From an uncultured bacterium (GTDB taxonomy: Bacteria > Patescibacteriota > Saccharimonadia > Saccharimonadales > Saccharimonadaceae), in assembly GCA_903899655.1 (NCBI GenBank), contig CAIUKF010000010.1, positions 1 through 64,000 of the forward strand: a DNA stretch of 64,000 nucleotides, written 5' to 3'. A program made the position numbers and the translations under genes. Below are positions 51,608 through 58,301 of the stretch, piece by piece. The stretch's first letter is position 1. Each line of letters begins with the position of its first letter. The notes beneath the pieces are model-generated. The model was not told where the DNA came from, did not search any database, and worked only from the letters and a program-made list of their open reading frames with translations.

Positions 51608-53128
51608 ATGAAACAGGGGATGGCGCTTGAAGTTATGCTTTCGGGAGAAAGTGTTTTACTGACTGGTCCGGCAGGGGCAGGCAAGACTTTTGTGTTGAAT
51701 CAATTTATTCGATTGGCCAAAGGCGAAGGTAAGCATGTGTCTGTGACGGCTACGACTGGCTTGGCGGCGACACATCTGGGCGGTACGACAATTCACTCAT
51801 GGAGTGGAATTGGCATCAATGATGAATTACACGCTGGTTTTGCCGACAATATGTCTAAAACGCGCCGTGAAATTATTGAAAAAACCGATGTTTTGATTAT
51901 CGACGAGATTAGTATGTTGCACGATTTTCGTTTGGATATGGTTGATCAAGTTTGCCGAATCGTACGTAAGCGCGACGAGCCTTTTGGTGGTATTCAAGTG
52001 ATTATGAGCGGTGACTTTTTTCAATTACCACCAATTAATAGAGGTGACAGTCGAGCTGGCGGTTTTGTTGTTAACAGCAACGTTTGGCAAGAACTTGATC
52101 CAACGATTTGTTATCTAAGCGAGCAATATCGTCAGGATGACGAAGAATTGTTAGACATTTTAAATTCCTTGCGTTCGGGTGAATTGCGTCGTCATCATGC
52201 TGAAAAATTATTGTCACGGGTTGATGTGTTGCCCGAGGGTGATGAGGTAATCACCGAGTTGCACACTGTAAATATTGACGTCGATCGAATAAATGATGCC
52301 CGTTTGGAAACACTTGGTGGTGACGAACTTTTTTATACACAAACCACAACTGGTGGCAAAAATTATGTCGAAGCCCTGCAACGATCAGTCTTGGCTCCAG
52401 CGACTCTGCGATTAAAAAAAGGCGCCTTGGTGATGGCGGTTAAAAATAGTTTAGACCGAAAGTATGTTAATGGCAGTATTGGCACGGTGATGGATTTTGA
52501 ACATGGAACCGAATATCCAATCGTCGAATTTAGAAGTGGTAAAGTGGTAACAATGTCGCCTGACACTTGGGAATTGCGCGATGGTGATAAAAAACGAGGC
52601 AGTATTACCCAAATTCCACTTCGTTTGGCGTGGGCGATTACGGTCCATAAATCACAGGGTATGACATTGGACGCGGCCAAAATTGATTTGCGAAAAGCCT
52701 TCGTTGAGGGTATGGGCTATGTCGCCCTTAGCCGAGTAAAAAATTTGCACAGTTTGTATTTATCTGGTATAAATCGCATGGCTTTGCAAATTAGTGCTGA
52801 TGCAGCGGCGATTGATGTTTCGTTGCGCGACAAGGCCGCCAGGGACCAAAAAAGGTTTGCCTATTTAGAAGAAGCAATTGAAAAACGTAAAACTGAATTA
52901 CCAAAAAAGTTAACTAAAAAGGCCAGCGGCTGGACTGAAAAGATTGCCAAAATGCGCGAGACTTATCCGAACGCCTACAAACCTTGGGAATCAAAACAAG
53001 ACGATTTGTTGAAAGAAAAATTTCAAAATGGCGCAACTATTAAAGAGCTAAGCAAATTACTAGGCCGTCACGAAGGTTCGATTACAATGCGCCTGCAAAA
53101 ACACTTTGGCGAAGATATAGTACAATAA
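51608..53128 (+). CDS. Pif1-like DNA helicase with C-terminal HTH-like segment
   Basis: The 506-residue protein has Walker A TGPAGAGKTFVLNQF near residue 20, TATTGLAATHLGGTTIHSWSGIG, VLIIDEISMLHD (Walker B), IQVIMSGDFFQLPPI, LSEQYRQDDEELLDILNSLR and the late RLAWAITVHKSQGMTLDAAKID plus GYVALSRVKNLHSLYLSG, all typical of Pif1/RecD-like SF1B helicases. The last 60 residues (DLLKEKFQNGATIKELSKLLGRHEGSI) look like a small helix-turn-helix. It unwinds 5'-3', for example at G4 or stalled forks. TATAAT lies 7 nt before the ATG. Confidence 0.92.
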   Translation: MKQGMALEVMLSGESVLLTGPAGAGKTFVLNQFIRLAKGEGKHVSVTATTGLAATHLGGTTIHSWSGIGINDELHAGFADNMSKTRREIIEKTDVLIIDEISMLHDFRLDMVDQVCRIVRKRDEPFGGIQVIMSGDFFQLPPINRGDSRAGGFVVNSNVWQELDPTICYLSEQYRQDDEELLDILNSLRSGELRRHHAEKLLSRVDVLPEGDEVITELHTVNIDVDRINDARLETLGGDELFYTQTTTGGKNYVEALQRSVLAPATLRLKKGALVMAVKNSLDRKYVNGSIGTVMDFEHGTEYPIVEFRSGKVVTMSPDTWELRDGDKKRGSITQIPLRLAWAITVHKSQGMTLDAAKIDLRKAFVEGMGYVALSRVKNLHSLYLSGINRMALQISADAAAIDVSLRDKAARDQKRFAYLEEAIEKRKTELPKKLTKKASGWTEKIAKMRETYPNAYKPWESKQDDLLKEKFQNGATIKELSKLLGRHEGSITMRLQKHFGEDIVQ

Positions 53129-53132
53129 GCAT

Positions 53133-54161
53133 ATGCAACAACTGAAATATGATTCACTTACTACCAAAGTTACTGGTCGTGATGTCGACAATTTAAAAAG
53201 TTTGTACGCTCAAAAAAAGTCAAATGTATTTATGAACGTTATTATCGCGCTGATAATACTTGGTAGTGTTTCGCCAGCGTTAATAATAGCCGCACAAGCC
53301 AGTGTTGATACAGTAACGCCCGTCTTGTTGCAAGTTGGTTTTATGGTATTAATTGCGTCTATTGTCGGGGTACTAGTGATTCAACAACAGACAAAAAAAT
53401 GGCAACAAGGCGTTAGGTTATATCGTTTTGCTGAGGCTAATGGGTTAAAATTTAGTCCAAAAATTGATAGTCCAGTGCGTGACGGATTAATTTTTAATAT
53501 TGGTCGCAGTCGCAGTGCATATAATATTTTATCCAGCACCACCTCTAATCCATTCGAAATTGCAAATTACACCTATACAACTGGATCAGGAAAAAATTCA
53601 TGTACCCATATCTACGGCTATATTATGGTTCAACTGGATCGTAATTTACCTCATATGGTTTTGGATTCAAAAGCCAATAATACCAACATATTTGGATTGT
53701 CGATTAGTGATTTACCGTTAGAATTCAACAAGGATCAAAAGCTATCGCTGGAAGGTGATTTTGACTCACATTTTACGCTTTATGCACCCAAAGAGTACGA
53801 ACAAGATGCTTTGTATGTCTTTACACCTGATTTAATGCAGTTGTTTATTGATGATTCGCTTAATTTTGACGCCGAGATAGTTGATAACAAAATATTTATT
53901 TATTCAAATACTCAATTTGATTTGACTGACCAGGCATTACTGCAAAGATTATTTAACGTAATCGATAAAGTTGTGTCAAAAGTTGAATCACAAACTGAAC
54001 ATTATATCGATGAAAGGGTTGGTAGCGCGATCAAAGATGCAATTGCAGTACCTGGACGCCGGTTGAAAATTCGTAAATCGTGGGTGACAATAGTCCTATT
54101 ATTCTTTTATATTATCTATTTTGTTTTTTCAGTACTGTACCCGATGTTATCGATAAAATAG
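53133..54161 (+). CDS. Membrane protein of unknown function (three membrane segments)
   Basis: The 342-residue protein has two N-terminal helices (about residues 33-85), a long soluble domain (about 95-300) and a C-terminal helix (IVLLFFYIIYFVFSVLYPML). The middle part contains YTYTTGSGKNSCTHIYGYIMVQLDRNLPHMVLDSK and LSLEGDFDSHFTLYAPKEYEQDALYVFTPDLMQLF. I have a weak sense of DUF3137-like proteins, but cannot assign it. TACAAT (53121-53126) overlaps the helicase stop and lies 6 nt before the ATG. Confidence 0.7.
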   Translation: MQQLKYDSLTTKVTGRDVDNLKSLYAQKKSNVFMNVIIALIILGSVSPALIIAAQASVDTVTPVLLQVGFMVLIASIVGVLVIQQQTKKWQQGVRLYRFAEANGLKFSPKIDSPVRDGLIFNIGRSRSAYNILSSTTSNPFEIANYTYTTGSGKNSCTHIYGYIMVQLDRNLPHMVLDSKANNTNIFGLSISDLPLEFNKDQKLSLEGDFDSHFTLYAPKEYEQDALYVFTPDLMQLFIDDSLNFDAEIVDNKIFIYSNTQFDLTDQALLQRLFNVIDKVVSKVESQTEHYIDERVGSAIKDAIAVPGRRLKIRKSWVTIVLLFFYIIYFVFSVLYPMLSIK

Positions 54162-54216
54162 TGCATATTTTTCTCTCTATTAGAGCACCGTCCTCGAGAG
54201 GTGTTATTTTGTGCAT
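54162..54216 (-). repeat. R3 dispersed repeat, copy 2
   Basis: The reverse complement matches 30722-30776 at about 47 of 55 positions, including ATGCACAAAATAACAC and CGGTGCTCTAA. It starts just after the stop of the preceding gene and precedes the yvcK -10 box. Confidence 0.8.
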
Positions 54217-54258
54217 GTTTTTATATTCATACCAAGTAGTAATGTATAATAGTTATTA

Positions 54259-55275
54259 ATGAATGAGCCATTTGCAAAAAATGACATCAAGATAGCGCTT
54301 GTTGGTGGGGGAACGGGCAGCTTTACTTTACTGTCTGAACTTAAAAACCACACTAAACAATTGGCGGCAATTGTAAACATGGTTGATGATGGTGGTAGTA
54401 CTGGTATCTTGCGCGATGAACTTGGTACTTTGCCGCCAGGTGATGTTAGGCAGTGTTTGGTTGCACTTAGCGCGTCACCTAAAATACGTGATTTATTTAA
54501 TTACCGATTTGAAGAAGGTACTTTTGGTGGTCACTCGTTTGGTAATATTTTATTGACGGCGCTTGAAAAAGTAACTGGTAGTTTTAGTGAAGCAGTCAAA
54601 ACGGCGTCTGAAATTTTGCGCGTTAACGGTACGGTAATACCGGCGACGCTTGATAATGTTCGTTTAAAAATGGAATGGCCAGACAAAGGTATTGTCTTAC
54701 AAAATCAATATGTCGTAGCACTGGATAATTTTAAAAATGATCCACGCAATGCAATATTGTCGCATGTACCAAAAGCAACGGCTAATCCGATGGCAATTAA
54801 GGCGATTGAACAAGCAGATATGGTGGTGATTGCGCCAGGTGATATGTATTCGTCACTTGGGCCACTTTTAGTGATTGATGGCATTGCCCAGGCTTTAAAA
54901 AATACCAAAGCCATCTGTTTTTATGTTTGTAATTTGGTTACAAAACCAGGACAAACAGCTGGTTTTACAGTCAGCGACCATGCTGGTGAAATTGAGCGAT
55001 TTGTTGGTGAGCCATTTTTAGATTACGTTTTATATAACAAACAACAACCAGCGGCCGATGTAGCGCACAGATACAAAGAAGAAAATGCTTTTTTGGTCAA
55101 GATCGATAAAACGAAATTGAATAAAGCTAACTACCAAGCAATCGCAGGTAACTTTTTAGGTGAAATGGCACCAAGTAAAAAAACTAGCACTATACCGCTG
55201 CGTCGTTCGTTAATTCGTCATGACGCCAAAGCTGTCGCCAAAGCTTTAATTGAAATTTACGATGCAAAAGATTAA
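54259..55275 (+). CDS. yvcK: YvcK/CofD-family gluconeogenesis-factor-like protein
   Basis: The 338-residue protein has IALVGGGTGSFTLLSELK, NMVDDGGSTGILRDELGTLPPGDVRQCLVAL, SFGNILLTALEKVTGSF, and QADMVVIAPGDMYSSLGPLLVIDGI, the YvcK blocks. YvcK binds UDP-sugars and supports cell-wall synthesis and morphology in Gram-positives. The usual partners rapZ and whiA are absent nearby. TATAAT (54245-54250) lies 8 nt before the ATG. Confidence 0.94.
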   Translation: MNEPFAKNDIKIALVGGGTGSFTLLSELKNHTKQLAAIVNMVDDGGSTGILRDELGTLPPGDVRQCLVALSASPKIRDLFNYRFEEGTFGGHSFGNILLTALEKVTGSFSEAVKTASEILRVNGTVIPATLDNVRLKMEWPDKGIVLQNQYVVALDNFKNDPRNAILSHVPKATANPMAIKAIEQADMVVIAPGDMYSSLGPLLVIDGIAQALKNTKAICFYVCNLVTKPGQTAGFTVSDHAGEIERFVGEPFLDYVLYNKQQPAADVAHRYKEENAFLVKIDKTKLNKANYQAIAGNFLGEMAPSKKTSTIPLRRSLIRHDAKAVAKALIEIYDAKD

Positions 55276-55945
55276 TACATTTTATGTTTTAGATTTTGAC
55301 AGGTGTTTAGGCGATATTGAATCTAGCTTTGATTTACTGAAAGAAGTCGTCCAAGAATTATCAGTTGGTAGTGGCGACAGTCTGCAATCAGCTCGTGAAT
55401 ATATCGAATCAAGCGGCGGTTCGTTTAGTGCCTTGAAGCACTTGGCGGAATTAAATCCCGACATGGATCTAAATGTTGTTGGTAAACTTTTTGTAAAGCG
55501 TGCTAAATTGCTACGCGGTAATACATTAGAACCAGGTGCGATTGAATTGATTGAGTTTTTAATCGCAACTAATCGCGATTTTTGCATTATGAGTTACGGT
55601 GATAAAAAATGGCAGATGTTGAAAATTAATGCCGCAGGACTCGGAAATGTGGCGAATATTATTGTGCCGAGTCGTCATAAAAGCGCATATATTGCAAAAT
55701 GGCTGAACGCAAAAAAACAATTTATTATCCCATCGGACTTTTTTGCCAATAATCAGCCCAGATTAGCCGCCGAGGTCGTATTAATTGACGATAAAATTAT
55801 GGCATTTGACAGATTACCAGCGAGCGCTAGGGGATATCTAGTCCAGGGTAGGGCAAAAAAGCACGAAAAAAGTCAACTAAATTGTCTATTGTCATCTGTT
55901 AAGGTTGTAAAAAAAATTGATGAAATCATAGAATATGAAAAATAA
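55262..55945 (+). CDS. HAD-superfamily-like hydrolase, divergent
   Basis: I start at ATG 55262 (227 aa), within the end of yvcK (14-nt overlap). TFYVLDFDRCLGDIESS has the DxDxxxG layout of HAD motif I with Arg-Cys after the second Asp, CIMSYGDKKWQMLKI could be motif II (Ser), and EVVLIDDKIMAF resembles the acidic motif IV. Similar proteins occur in Saccharibacteria; the substrate is unknown. The assignment rests on these three motifs and their order. Confidence 0.65.
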   Translation: MQKINTFYVLDFDRCLGDIESSFDLLKEVVQELSVGSGDSLQSAREYIESSGGSFSALKHLAELNPDMDLNVVGKLFVKRAKLLRGNTLEPGAIELIEFLIATNRDFCIMSYGDKKWQMLKINAAGLGNVANIIVPSRHKSAYIAKWLNAKKQFIIPSDFFANNQPRLAAEVVLIDDKIMAFDRLPASARGYLVQGRAKKHEKSQLNCLLSSVKVVKKIDEIIEYEK

Positions 55946-55995
55946 GCATAATTTAATCGTGTATTCCACTGATTCACCTCTATAACATAACCATT

Positions 55996-56017
55996 TTATC
56001 CACAGAACTGTGAATAA
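55996..56017. promoter_or_regulatory. Inverted pair of consensus DnaA boxes
   Basis: TTATCCACA (55996-56004) and, after 4 nt, TGTGAATAA (56009-56017, reading TTATTCACA on the minus strand) both match TTWTNCACA. They lie 40-60 bp upstream of the mraZ promoter, in the 235-nt spacer after the HAD-like gene. Confidence 0.8.
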
Positions 56018-56048
56018 ATGCCGTTTATGGTTAATAAACCGTTAAAAT

Positions 56049-56106
56049 TGGGTATTGAAGTGGGTAGTAGTGGGTAGTATAGTAAGTCCAGTGGAAAGAA
56101 GTGGGT
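56049..56106 (+). promoter_or_regulatory. mraZ promoter with TGGGT MraZ-box array
   Basis: TTGAAG (56055-56060), 17 nt, TATAGT (56078-56083) form the promoter. TGGGT occurs at 56049, 56061, 56071 and 56102, with TGGAA at 56091, i.e. steps of 10-12 bp. MraZ is known to bind tandem TGGGN-type repeats upstream of its own gene, so this is very probably its autoregulatory operator. Two boxes sit between -35 and -10. GTGGGTAACTCCCAC (56101-56115) also forms a small hairpin. Confidence 0.85.
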
Positions 56107-56180
56107 AACTCCCACCACACAAAAACAAACAACCACTAAAACAATTAAAATAACTAAACGGAGCCAACAAGAAGCACAAT

Positions 56181-56552
56181 ATGGCAAGCGTAGATTATTT
56201 CGAACGGAAGCTTGACGACAAGCGACGGTTAACCATACCGACCGAACTTCGAGATGAATTTGCCAGCGGTGTTGTACTGACTAGAGGTTTCAACCAGTAC
56301 TTACACCTGTATCCAAAATCAGTTTGGGACAGGGAAGTCGAATCAGCACTTGGTGGCAGTATTCTCGACGAGAAGATTGCCGATCTGAATGTCCGATTTA
56401 GACGCGGTAAGACCGAGGCGGAACTTGACCAAAAACAAGGTCGAGTGACAATCGAGCAGCACCTGCTTGACTATGCCGGAATCGACCGAGAACTGGTGGC
56501 AATTAGGGCAGGCGCATATTGGCGCATTATCCGGCCCGACGCTGACGTTTAG
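56181..56552 (+). CDS. mraZ: Transcriptional regulator MraZ
   Basis: The 123-residue protein has two SpoVT-AbrB-like halves: FERKLDDKRRLTIPTELRDEF near the start and EAELDQKQGRVTIEQHLLDYAGI near residue 80, each with the DxKxRxxIP-type DNA-binding loop (QGRVTI in the second). It is the first gene of the dcw cluster and represses that cluster in other bacteria by binding the repeats described upstream. About 97 nt of leader precede the ATG. A 336-nt spacer separates it from rsmH. Confidence 0.94.
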   Translation: MASVDYFERKLDDKRRLTIPTELRDEFASGVVLTRGFNQYLHLYPKSVWDREVESALGGSILDEKIADLNVRFRRGKTEAELDQKQGRVTIEQHLLDYAGIDRELVAIRAGAYWRIIRPDADV

Positions 56553-56603
56553 GACCAACAAACAAAGCACCTTAACAATTTGAAATAACAACAAGAAAAA
56601 CTC

Positions 56604-56857
56604 TCGAGATCAACTATCTGGTAGTTAGGCAAAATTAGTGGGCTACGGGACCACATTAAAAAACTCGCGCACCTTAGTTCAACAAAAAACACACCTCCCA
56701 AATAAACTCCACCTCACACATAAGTCTCTCAACCGAATAATACACAGATTATGACTTGTCTTTGACAATCACTGTGGAATTGTTCGGACACTTATACAAA
56801 AACAAACACAGTTACAACAAAAACAAACAGATCTAACTACCAGTTAGGTGATCTCGA
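56604..56857. other. mraZ-rsmH spacer enclosed by a 25-bp inverted repeat
   Basis: TCGAGATCAACTATCTGGTA (56604 onward, to 56628) is the inverted complement of 56833-56857 at 23 of 25 positions. The 204 nt between are A/C-rich on the + strand and contain a hairpin TGTC-GACAAT/ATTGTT-GACA near 56757-56790. No gene is visible. It may be a long-range RNA stem in the mraZ-rsmH transcript, a separate RNA, or a MITE-like insertion. Confidence 0.7.
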
Positions 56858-56859
56858 AT

Positions 56860-56887
56860 CGTTATCTCGTGCTATCATTAGATAACG
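56860..56887. promoter_or_regulatory. 8-bp inverted repeat flanking the rsmH -10 box
   Basis: CGTTATCT (56860-56867) and AGATAACG (56880-56887) bracket TATCAT (56873-56878), and the ATG is at 56889. This fits an operator over a promoter for a leaderless rsmH transcript. It differs from the TGGGT boxes. Confidence 0.6.
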
Positions 56888-56888
56888 A

Positions 56889-57785
56889 ATGAGTAAAGAA
56901 TATATTCCAAACAACTTGCTACATATTCCAGTCTTGCTTGAGGCGACGCTTGACACATTACGTCCAATGGAAGGGGAGAGTTATCTCGACCTGACTGCTG
57001 GATATGGTGGTCACGCTAATCGCTTTTTAAGTGTGACTGGTAATTATACCGACTCGGTCTTGGTTGATCGTGATGATTACGCCATAAAGCGTTTGAATTC
57101 ACTGTCAAACAAAGGGGTGCGGTTACTGCATACTGATTTTGTTACTGCTGCAAGGCAGTTAATAAAAGAAGGACAGACATTTAATATGGTGTTAGTTGAC
57201 TTGGGTGTTTCGTCACCACAACTCGATCAATTCGAGCGAGGGTTTTCCTTTACAAATAGTGGCCCGCTAGATATGCGAATGGACCAAAGCCAGGCTAGTA
57301 GCGCAGAAACGCTAGTCAACACCGCCTCGGAACAAGAACTTACGCGTATCATAACCCAATACGGTGAAGAACCGATTGGATCAGCTAAAACAATCGCTAA
57401 GGCAATTGTTGTTAACAGACCACTGTCGCAAACTGGGGAACTCGCTGACTTGATCAAAACCGTATACCGTGGAAAATGGAAAAAAATCCATCCAGCCACG
57501 CGCACCTTTCAAGCAATCCGGATTGCAGTCAACGATGAATTAAAACAAATCGAAGACTTGTTGCCACTCTTGCCCGACCTATTAAAACCAGGCGGGCGAG
57601 TCGGCATCATTAGCTTTCACAGCCTAGAAGACCGATTAGTTAAACGTTATTTCAAAGATCAGTTTGACGAAGGGATCCAGGCCGTGCTGCAGCCATTGAC
57701 CAAAAAGCCAATCGCCGGAAGCATTTATGATGTTCACAACCCGCGATCACGTAGCAGCAAGTTACGTGCCGCAGTGAAAAAATAA
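56889..57785 (+). CDS. rsmH: 16S rRNA (cytosine1402-N4)-methyltransferase RsmH (MraW)
   Basis: The 298-residue protein has HIPVLLEATLDTLRPMEGESYLDLTAGYGGHANRFL (motif I), LVDLGVSSPQLDQFERGFSF, DMRMDQSQASSAETLVNTAS, and GRVGIISFHSLEDRLVKRYFKDQ, all MraW landmarks. It methylates C1402 in the ribosomal P site. Its place after mraZ in the dcw cluster is standard. Confidence 0.96.
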   Translation: MSKEYIPNNLLHIPVLLEATLDTLRPMEGESYLDLTAGYGGHANRFLSVTGNYTDSVLVDRDDYAIKRLNSLSNKGVRLLHTDFVTAARQLIKEGQTFNMVLVDLGVSSPQLDQFERGFSFTNSGPLDMRMDQSQASSAETLVNTASEQELTRIITQYGEEPIGSAKTIAKAIVVNRPLSQTGELADLIKTVYRGKWKKIHPATRTFQAIRIAVNDELKQIEDLLPLLPDLLKPGGRVGIISFHSLEDRLVKRYFKDQFDEGIQAVLQPLTKKPIAGSIYDVHNPRSRSSKLRAAVKK

Positions 57786-57812
57786 AACAAACAAAAAGAA
57801 AGGGCAAAAAAT

Positions 57813-57878
57813 ATGCCAGTTCGAATATCAGTACAATACGCAGACATCACTCAAGTAGTGAACGTCCGCCAAATCTAA
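57813..57878 (+). CDS. Small ORF (21 aa) between rsmH and ftsL
   Basis: AGAAAGGG precedes an ATG at 57813, and 21 codons follow (MPVRISVQYADITQVVNVRQ plus I) to a TAA at 57876. A 10-bp hairpin starts 9 nt later. A short peptide with a good ribosome binding site just before a hairpin inside an operon could be a real small protein or a leader peptide. I recognise no family. Confidence 0.4.
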   Translation: MPVRISVQYADITQVVNVRQI

Positions 57879-57886
57879 CAACAATT

Positions 57887-57913
57887 TACCCCGCTCGTTT
57901 TTAGAGCGGGGTA
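57887..57913 (+). terminator. 10-bp GC-rich hairpin between rsmH and ftsL
   Basis: TACCCCGCTC (57887-57896) pairs perfectly with GAGCGGGGTA (57904-57913); the loop holds five T. No T run follows the stem, so it may attenuate or protect mRNA rather than fully terminate. Confidence 0.6.
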
Positions 57914-57946
57914 CCAAAACAAAAATAAAAAAAGAGTCTATTAAAA

Positions 57947-58294
57947 ATGTCTTATCAACGTACTCAAAATTTTAGCAGCCGACGTCAGCAAAATTGGTCT
58001 CGCAACCAAAATACCGTTGCTTATGTTTCAGCTATCAAACTTGGACCCGTGACTCACACTGTGCTAGTTGCACTGATGATTACCGTCCTAGGATTGATAT
58101 ATTTGACGCAAGCAACCCGCGCAACCAGTTATGATTATGCGACTCAAAAAATTGACAGCCAAATTGCTGAACTTAACACACAAAAAAGCGATCTTGAGAT
58201 TGAGAATGCTCGGTTGACAGCACTTGAAACCGTTAAAAACAGCACAGTCGCCACGACTATGACAGTTCCGACAACGACAAATTACGCACAGTAG
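57947..58294 (+). CDS. ftsL: FtsL-like division protein
   Basis: The 115-residue protein has a cytoplasmic N-terminus rich in Arg, Gln and Ser, one membrane helix (THTVLVALMITVLGLIYLTQ, about residues 43-62), and an external coiled coil (IDSQIAELNTQKSDLEIENARLTALE). Size, topology and position between rsmH and the penicillin-binding protein identify it as FtsL-like. FtsL with FtsB/DivIC controls septal peptidoglycan synthesis. Sequence conservation is weak in this family. Confidence 0.82.
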   Translation: MSYQRTQNFSSRRQQNWSRNQNTVAYVSAIKLGPVTHTVLVALMITVLGLIYLTQATRATSYDYATQKIDSQIAELNTQKSDLEIENARLTALETVKNSTVATTMTVPTTTNYAQ

Positions 58295-58301
58295 TAGATT
58301 T

